A stretch of DNA of 64,000 nucleotides from contig NZ_WLZW01000001.1 in the NCBI RefSeq assembly GCF_009707665.1, positions 1,116,001 through 1,180,000 on the forward strand. Reading direction: 5' to 3'. The notes beneath the pieces are model-generated. The model made no database searches, was not told the origin of the DNA, and saw only the letters and a list, made by a program, of their open reading frames with translations. Below are positions 58,013-64,000 of this stretch, one piece after another (position 1 is the stretch's first letter; every line of letters starts with the position of its first letter). Source of the DNA: Planomicrobium sp. YIM 101495 (GTDB taxonomy: Bacteria; Bacillota; Bacilli; Bacillales_A; Planococcaceae). The position numbers and the translations under genes are program-made.

Positions 58013-61000
58013 TCCTCACTAAGCGGCGCACACGCAATCGCCTGTTCATACCGCTCCACTGCCCCGTCAAACTGGCTGAGTGCTGCCTGTGCATCCCCAC
58101 TGATGAGTAGAAGCTGAATATCACCCGGTTCTTCTTTTAGCAACTTCTCTGCCAGTTCTGCTGCAACTTCATACCATTTCTCGTCACCCGTTTGACTCGC
58201 CTGAAATAGCTGGATTTGCAAGAGCATTTTCCCGGCATCCTGGCTGCCCGTTCGTTCGACGAACGGTTCCAGCTCTTTTAGTGCATCCTTTGCAAGCTCC
58301 CGGTTCATGTAGAAATCGGCAAGGCGCATCGGCGGCATTTCGCTCTCCGGCATGCGACGCGCCGCATGTTCATAGAGAGCGATGATTCCTGCAGTTGCAA
58401 AGAAACGTGAAGACCCGGAACGGATTTTGCGAAAGAACGACTGTTGTTCTTGTTCTTCATTCTCAGTGATCAGCTCCAGCCACGCGTCTGCGCAATACAG
58501 CATTGCCATTCCGAGCTCTTCCCCAGCCATCATTTTCTTCAAGCGCTTATGCACTTCGATCGGTTTCTTCTGATCTATGAGAAGCTGCATGAAGTGTGGA
58601 TACAAATCCTGTTCACCAGGTTGTTCTACAATTAGCTCTTCCAACAAACGGAGAGCGCGCTTAAAATCTCCACGCCGGCGCCAATAGTGGACGAACTGAT
58701 AGCGAGACGGGAATGCCCCGTTTTCCTCGCCAGCCCGGACAAACAAACTTTCTGCAGCACGGAAATCTCCGCGAGCTTCCGCGATTCGTGCTTGCACCAC
58801 GTATAACCACTCAACTGGGACATGTTCCGATACCGCTTCGACACGCCGCTCAATTTCCCGTAATTGTTGTTCCGCATCGATCAGCCCGAACACTTCGTCG
58901 AGTTGGATTGTCAGTGGCTCCAGCTCCAACAAGTGCATTGCAGCAGTGAAAGCTGCTTCATTCTCTCCAAGTTCTTTATACGTTACGTAGAGACTTGCGA
59001 ATGCATCCGCATGTCCTGGATCGAGTGCAGCACAGTTGCTGAAGCAATGCGCTGCCTCCTCGTACTGCTCCTTCTCCTCTGCCAAAATCCCGAGTCGATA
59101 CCAAGCTCCAGGTAGCTGTTTCATTTCGAGTGCTTTCGTATAAAGCTGCGTGGCAAAGGCTTGGTTCATTTCCTGTTCATAAAGCATTCCTTCCAGGACA
59201 AGCAACTCTGCTTCCGGCTCATACTCCCGTAAAGTGCGGAACAATTTCATGACACGTCCTCTGTAATTGATTTCTTCTCCGAAATCAGCATACCGATCGC
59301 ACGCATCATAAAAGCCTTCTTCTGTACGTTTGTTGATTCTTTCTTCCAGAAGTTTTAGCGCTAGTTCCTTCTCAGCCGCCGTATCCCCTTCATCCCACAG
59401 CATCGATGCCGTCCGGATGAAGAATGACGCATCGTCAGCGTCTTCATATCCGCTGATGACCGCTTCCGCTTCCTTCATTTTTCCTTGCTTGATAAGCGAA
59501 TGTGCGATTTGTGTGACGGTGTACAAGTCGGCTGGATCTGTCGCGAGTGCTAAGCGATACGCCTGCTCCGCCTCTTCGTATCGATCTTGAGCGGTCATAA
59601 TGTGTCCGTTGTAAAGATGCAGGACATCCTTCTGATCTGAAACGGTTAGTCCTTCAGTGATGATTGCTTCCGCTTCCTCCCATGACTCTTCCGCCATTTT
59701 CCGGTCTGCCAGTCTTAAGTATGCGTAAGGCTGTTTCGGATTCAGCTCGATTGTCCGGCGGAATACTCCTTCCGCTTCAGCAAACCGGCCGAGTACGTCA
59801 AGACAGCGTCCGATTTCATAATGGAAGTATGGATCTTCCGGCTCACTGTCCGAAAGCTTCTGGAACCGCTCCAATGCACTGGCGATCGCTCCGCTCTCAA
59901 ATTGGATCAAACCGTGCGTAATCTGGACAAAATGATCCGTTGGCAGCTGGGAAAGTGCCACAGAAGACCATTTGAACGCTTGTGTCTCACGTCCCATCTC
60001 CTGATAACACTTCGCCAAATAGCTGTAGGCGACGGGCTGGTAATGGTCGAGTTCAATCGATTGCTTGAGCAGTGGCACCGCTTCTTCCATGCGTCCCGTG
60101 TTCTGCAGCGAGACGGCTTTCAAGAACAAGGCATACGGCGTTTTCAGATTCGCTTCTTTCAGACAAGCAAGCACTTTTTCATGTTCATCTTTATGGTAAT
60201 GTGTGTGGGCAGCGAGCAGCGCCAGGTTCGAATCATCTTTCCCGAGGTCCTCTTCGAGCTGCGCGATCCACTGGCCATGAAGCTCTTTCGCCCCGTCTGT
60301 GAACATCGAAAACAGACCGATAATCGCTGCATAGCGCTCATGCACGTTCGCTTGTAAAAATGCAAGGAATGCTTCATTCTCTTCCTGCTGCTCCTCGGTG
60401 CGTTCCAGGAATTCGAAAAATTGGTGAAAAAATTTGTGCTGCGTGGAATCGAGCAACTCCAATAATTCATGCCGTTGTTCATCAATGAACACCATGCTGA
60501 GATTGTCACTCATCTTATATGCGTTCTCTACTTCTGCATACGGCAGCATGAACGGACCGAGGTCGTTCGGATCATGGATGAGCAGCACTTGAAGACGGTC
60601 GTCATAGCCGACAACGACTTGAACGTGTGCATTGTTCTCAATCAGCATCGATAACAGGATCGGAACATCCGCATCAAGCAGCTGTTTATACGTGTCCACC
60701 GTTCCTTTGAAATAACGCGCTGTTAAACCGAGCGACTCCATGTATTCCATTGTCGTCTTCAATTTCGAGCCGGTGACGTCGAATACGTGAGTTGCGATTT
60801 CGTCTTGTCCGATTCTCTTCCCGAATGCCTGCACTATTAAAGAGAGTGACGCCGGGACGCAGTAATTGAGCTTCTGCACATCTGGTTTCATCTCAAGCCG
60901 TTTGCATTTTGCAGTCGGCTGAAGTTCTACTTTACCGAAAATGGTTTCCCCAAGCTCTTTTTTGTTAGCCGCTAGCCAAGCCTGCAGCTCTCCCCATCGT

Positions 61001-61800
61001 TCCAGCCGGTAGTAGCAATCGGCGATGACGTAAATGAACATGTCCTTGTTCGCATGGAACGGGTTCGTCTCGACGACTTCTTGCGCCTTGGCAATCGCGT
61101 CTTCATACCGGCCAAGATAGAACAGTCGCTTCACTTGTTCCGACTGGAAAGCGCGATAGCCAGAGCGTGCATCACCCGCTAGCAGAGCTTCGAGTGACTG
61201 CTCGTGGCGGCCATCGAGCTCTAAAATGTCTGCATAGATAAGCTGTGCGTAATCAAGACGATCTGACGTCCCTTCCGCAATCGTTCCTTCCAGCAGGCGT
61301 TCAGCTTGCTCCCGCTCCCCTGCAGACAGGAGGTAGTAGGCCTCCAAATCCGGTTGTACGTGCCCTTTCGCTTCTTCAATCCGGTTCAACTGCTTCTTCG
61401 CTTCGTCGATTCGGTTGAGCTGGCAAAACACTTTCAACAAAAGTGCATGTGCAGCAGCTAAATCATCCGGACTGTGTGTACCGCCTACTTGTTTCAGTCG
61501 GCTTGACATCCGCTCCTCTGCTTCGAGGCTGCGTCCCGTTTCAAGCAAACGCGTACAGTGCCAGGAAAATGTCCGCAATGTGCCGAACCGTTTATACGCC
61601 TGTGTAGAAAGTAGATTGCTGTAACTATACAATTCCGCTTCATCCGCTAGACGGATCAGGCGGTAAAATTCCGTTTCCGTTTGAATGGTTTGCAGCCATT
61701 TTTGCAGGTTCTTCACCGAACGTCCTTGCCATAATTCTTCTATAAGATCAATCAACTGTTGTGTTGTTTGAATTGCTGTTGGTGCCATCATGTGCGTCAT
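57958..61800 (-). CDS. Giant TPR protein with C39-like peptidase domain (frameshifted near its end)
   Basis: A 1280-residue protein as read. An N-terminal helical/TPR region (about 1-270) precedes a papain-like C39 domain (about 305-435) with LNYCVPASLSLIVQAFG (Cys314), NAHVQVVVGYDD (His) and LIHDPND (Asp), an intact-looking triad. About 800 residues of TPR repeats follow (for example YFHYEIGRCLDVLGRFAEAE, YRLGILAEEKEQYEEAAHCF). There is no signal peptide, so it is cytosolic. The final 17 residues (SEDGLCTSSPNGGASTGSSA) are an artefact of a frameshift near 58010. The start at 61800 has GGGGAG very near; the ATG at 61791 is the alternative. Function unknown. Confidence 0.85.
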   Translation of the reverse strand: MTHMMAPTAIQTTQQLIDLIEELWQGRSVKNLQKWLQTIQTETEFYRLIRLADEAELYSYSNLLSTQAYKRFGTLRTFSWHCTRLLETGRSLEAEERMSSRLKQVGGTHSPDDLAAAHALLLKVFCQLNRIDEAKKQLNRIEEAKGHVQPDLEAYYLLSAGEREQAERLLEGTIAEGTSDRLDYAQLIYADILELDGRHEQSLEALLAGDARSGYRAFQSEQVKRLFYLGRYEDAIAKAQEVVETNPFHANKDMFIYVIADCYYRLERWGELQAWLAANKKELGETIFGKVELQPTAKCKRLEMKPDVQKLNYCVPASLSLIVQAFGKRIGQDEIATHVFDVTGSKLKTTMEYMESLGLTARYFKGTVDTYKQLLDADVPILLSMLIENNAHVQVVVGYDDRLQVLLIHDPNDLGPFMLPYAEVENAYKMSDNLSMVFIDEQRHELLELLDSTQHKFFHQFFEFLERTEEQQEENEAFLAFLQANVHERYAAIIGLFSMFTDGAKELHGQWIAQLEEDLGKDDSNLALLAAHTHYHKDEHEKVLACLKEANLKTPYALFLKAVSLQNTGRMEEAVPLLKQSIELDHYQPVAYSYLAKCYQEMGRETQAFKWSSVALSQLPTDHFVQITHGLIQFESGAIASALERFQKLSDSEPEDPYFHYEIGRCLDVLGRFAEAEGVFRRTIELNPKQPYAYLRLADRKMAEESWEEAEAIITEGLTVSDQKDVLHLYNGHIMTAQDRYEEAEQAYRLALATDPADLYTVTQIAHSLIKQGKMKEAEAVISGYEDADDASFFIRTASMLWDEGDTAAEKELALKLLEERINKRTEEGFYDACDRYADFGEEINYRGRVMKLFRTLREYEPEAELLVLEGMLYEQEMNQAFATQLYTKALEMKQLPGAWYRLGILAEEKEQYEEAAHCFSNCAALDPGHADAFASLYVTYKELGENEAAFTAAMHLLELEPLTIQLDEVFGLIDAEQQLREIERRVEAVSEHVPVEWLYVVQARIAEARGDFRAAESLFVRAGEENGAFPSRYQFVHYWRRRGDFKRALRLLEELIVEQPGEQDLYPHFMQLLIDQKKPIEVHKRLKKMMAGEELGMAMLYCADAWLELITENEEQEQQSFFRKIRSGSSRFFATAGIIALYEHAARRMPESEMPPMRLADFYMNRELAKDALKELEPFVERTGSQDAGKMLLQIQLFQASQTGDEKWYEVAAELAEKLLKEEPGDIQLLLISGDAQAALSQFDGAVERYEQAIACAPLSEDGLCTSSPNGGASTGSSA

Positions 61801-61920
61801 TTCTCCCCTTTCCGCATTTGCGGTTGATTCATTATATAGCGGAAGAATTTTAGGAGCAATAAGAATTTTTGCAAATGAAATCGCTTTTTTTCTATTTATG
61901 AGCCGCTGAAATATTTCCAT

Positions 61921-61951
61921 AAAAAAACAGCGAGGAAATTCTTCCCCGCTG
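61921..61951 (-). terminator. Terminator of the SLH-nucleotidase gene
   Basis: On the minus strand CAGCGGGGAA pairs with TTCCTCGCTG (one mismatch) around GAAT, followed by TTTTTTT. It lies between this gene and the giant TPR gene downstream. Confidence 0.9.
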
Positions 61952-61974
61952 GCTCATCGTTTTTGAAGCTGAAT

Positions 61975-63978
61975 TTATTCCGTTACTGTGATTCGACCTT
62001 CTTCTTCGATGTCGATGACACCAAGTTCTCTAACATAGTTAATCAATAATTCCACGTCTGTGATGGCATTGTCTTCAGAGACAAGCAACTCATCATTGGC
62101 GAACATCGTGAAGCCGTCTCCTCCATTGAAGAGGAAGTTCGGCATGACGACTGTATAAATCTGTGCGTCATCAAGCGGCTCTCCTGCAATTTTGATGTCA
62201 CTGACTCGATCGCCCACTGGTTTGCCCAGCGAGTAAGAGTATGCCATTCCCGACACGTGCAAGAACGCGTTGTAGTTTGGCTGCGAAACACCGTTCTCGA
62301 GCGCTGCACGGATATTCTCACCCTTTACGTTGGCAAGAATCGGCTTGTTGCCGAATGGCAAGATTGCGTAAGCACTCTTCATCGTGAAGTCTCCCGCTTT
62401 CGCTTCTTCACGAATGCCTCCGCCGTTCATGAACGCAATGTCCGCTTCGTAGTGAGCCCGGTAGCTGTCGGTGATCAAGTTCCCGATTGCTTGTTCATGC
62501 GACAAGCGATTGTCGCGGCTCAAGTCATTCGGCAAATCAGCAATCTTCTCCCCGAGCCGTTCTTCAAGCTCTACTTCATAACTTTCTGCTAGCTTCTGAA
62601 GCTCTGGGTTGCTCTCGACATCTTCACCTAACTTGATCACGGAAGTATTCAATTCTACTTCTCCAGCGATTTTCTTCACATCAAGGCGGATAACAGAACC
62701 AATATTCCCTTCAGGCTTCGCGATGAAGCGACCTTCGTTGTTGTAAATCGTCGAGTTGTCTTCATATTCTTCTTCCGAGAAGATGTAGCCAATTTCCGGA
62801 ACATCCATCAGAAGCTTTTTGTCTTTATCAAGTGACTGCTGTGTCAGTGCAACGAACAGATCTACTTTTCCTTCAGCTGCAAGAGCTTCTGCAACGATCG
62901 CTTTCGCCGACTCCGTAATGTCATTCTGCGTCACTTCATCCGTCGCAGATGTCGTCACCATTTGATCCGTCAATCCAAGGAAAACGATTTTTAGTCCATC
63001 TTTTTCTTCCACCGAATATGTCGGTAGATTCGCGAATGCTGAACCATCTGGTCCTTTTAGATTCGAAGTAAGCCACTGGAACTCTGATGCTTCGACAAGT
63101 GCGCGTGTATTGTCAGGTCCATGGTCGAAATCATGCTGACCGAAATTCGCATAGTCAATGCCGATTTTGTTGAAGGCTTCGACTTGAGGGAATCCTTTGA
63201 ACACCGCTTCGAAAATCGAACCGCCTCCCAAGTCCCCACCGAATGTCACAATCGTATTTTCTTGATTCGTTCTCACCTCGTCAACGACTGTCGCCAATCT
63301 TGCCACACCCCCACGAGGCTTGACCGGGCTGACATTGTGAGCATCATTGAAGTAAAGAATCGATGCATCCGCTTCGCTTGTATTAGGCTCCGTGGTCATG
63401 ATGCGCGTCACAAACCCCGCAAGCTGTCCACGCGTAACCGCGTCATTTGGCCGGAATGTACCGTCTAGGTGATTTTGGACGATTCCACGTGCAATCAAAT
63501 TCTGGATGAATGGATAGGCGCTCATCCCTTCATGAATGTCGCTCGCTGTCGCGGTAGATGCCGCTTCTTCTGGGAAAGCTTTTGCTAGCATGATTGCCAT
63601 CTGGTCACGTGTCACGTGTTCAGCAGGACGGAACTTGCCATCTTTATGTCCAGAAAGAATTCCAATTTGTGTGGCTGCTGCAATGTAAGGCGCAGCTGCA
63701 CTATCATTCGCAACGTCCTCAAATACTGAGTCCGCCTCAGCCACTTCGAGTCCAAGCGCATTAACGAGCATAATCGCCGTTTCTCCGCGTGTTACCGGTG
63801 CATCCGGGCGGAATGATCCATCCTTATAACCATTGACGATTCCTTCCCCGCTTACAAATGCGATATCTTCTGCAAAGCGATGACTATCAGGTACATCGCT
63901 GAATCCTGCTGCGGCTGCTTGCAGTCCAGCAGATAAGAATACGAGACAAACCACTATCAAGCCGATCCATTTTTTCAT
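61975..63978 (-). CDS. SLH-anchored 5'-nucleotidase/metallophosphatase-like protein
   Basis: A 667-residue exported protein. The signal peptide ends in LQAAAAG near 25. Three SLH domains (about 25-200) come first, then a metallophosphatase domain (about 205-440) and a 5'-nucleotidase C-terminal domain (about 480-640) with FMNGGGIREEA, ILPFGNKP, FLHVSGMAYSYS and LFNGGDGFTMF. The phosphatase part keeps FNDAHN (Asp212, His214) but reads GQHDFD for GNHEFD, TQQS for the SHxG His motif, and has no GHxH at the expected place (IFSEEEYED), so catalysis is uncertain. The start at 63978 has GGAGG about 10 nt upstream. Confidence 0.88.
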   Translation of the reverse strand: MKKWIGLIVVCLVFLSAGLQAAAAGFSDVPDSHRFAEDIAFVSGEGIVNGYKDGSFRPDAPVTRGETAIMLVNALGLEVAEADSVFEDVANDSAAAPYIAAATQIGILSGHKDGKFRPAEHVTRDQMAIMLAKAFPEEAASTATASDIHEGMSAYPFIQNLIARGIVQNHLDGTFRPNDAVTRGQLAGFVTRIMTTEPNTSEADASILYFNDAHNVSPVKPRGGVARLATVVDEVRTNQENTIVTFGGDLGGGSIFEAVFKGFPQVEAFNKIGIDYANFGQHDFDHGPDNTRALVEASEFQWLTSNLKGPDGSAFANLPTYSVEEKDGLKIVFLGLTDQMVTTSATDEVTQNDITESAKAIVAEALAAEGKVDLFVALTQQSLDKDKKLLMDVPEIGYIFSEEEYEDNSTIYNNEGRFIAKPEGNIGSVIRLDVKKIAGEVELNTSVIKLGEDVESNPELQKLAESYEVELEERLGEKIADLPNDLSRDNRLSHEQAIGNLITDSYRAHYEADIAFMNGGGIREEAKAGDFTMKSAYAILPFGNKPILANVKGENIRAALENGVSQPNYNAFLHVSGMAYSYSLGKPVGDRVSDIKIAGEPLDDAQIYTVVMPNFLFNGGDGFTMFANDELLVSEDNAITDVELLINYVRELGVIDIEEEGRITVTE

Positions 63979-64000
63979 CGTATGTATTCCTCCATTCATT

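Overview
The window reads as ordinary chromosome of a Gram-positive Bacillota bacterium, most likely Bacillales and perhaps Planococcaceae. The family guess is inference from gene content: an SwrC-type RND pump beside a long TetR regulator, an MhqR-type repressor, S-layer-homology (SLH) surface proteins, an LCP ligase, a PadR-ChrA pair and a uvsE gene. Gene density is high, ribosome sites are strong AGGAGG types, GTG and TTG starts are frequent, and nearly every transcription unit ends in a clear hairpin terminator. I see no rRNA, tRNA, CRISPR array, prophage or insertion sequence.

Layout. 1-13.6 kb: a partial acyltransferase, a HAD phosphatase, a flavin oxidoreductase, a lipoprotein, a two-component system whose kinase carries a degenerate receiver, an LCP protein, a c-di-GMP phosphodiesterase-type protein, an NRDE protein, uvsE, a second histidine kinase and a small sigma-like factor. 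13.9-17.9 kb: TetR plus RND pump. 18.0-18.7 kb: non-coding repeat DNA with a 240-bp tandem duplication. 18.7-22.1 kb: four overlapping genes that look like a polyprenyl-phosphate-sugar glycosylation module. 22.2-26.0 kb: M20 amidohydrolase, an SGNH-like protein lacking its catalytic residues, chromate transporter and PadR regulator.

26.1-48.0 kb is the centrepiece, a surface polysaccharide locus. A 13-gene minus-strand operon (43.3 to 28.4 kb) encodes two flippases, dTDP-glucose synthesis and dehydration, a sugar aminotransferase, a 702-residue multidomain protein of unknown function, glycosyltransferases, a polymerase/ligase-type protein, chain-length regulator, tyrosine kinase and GalU. A separate unit (28.2 to 26.1 kb) encodes UDP-glucose dehydrogenase and the initiating sugar-phosphate transferase, resembling teichuronic acid genes. 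galE lies nearby. The promoters of the dehydrogenase unit and of galE share paired GGTTAA-type repeats with 11-bp spacing that resemble PhoP boxes, suggesting induction by phosphate limitation. A FemAB/GNAT-like transferase, a 54-residue membrane protein and an SLH protein lie between them.

48.0-64.0 kb: VanZ protein, nucleoside deoxyribosyltransferase, a diguanylate cyclase, an MhqR-type regulator and ring-cleaving dioxygenase with flanking operators, a polar amino acid ABC transporter, asparagine synthetase, a very large TPR/C39-peptidase-like protein broken by an apparent one-base frameshift, and an SLH-anchored 5'-nucleotidase-like protein with altered metal-site motifs.
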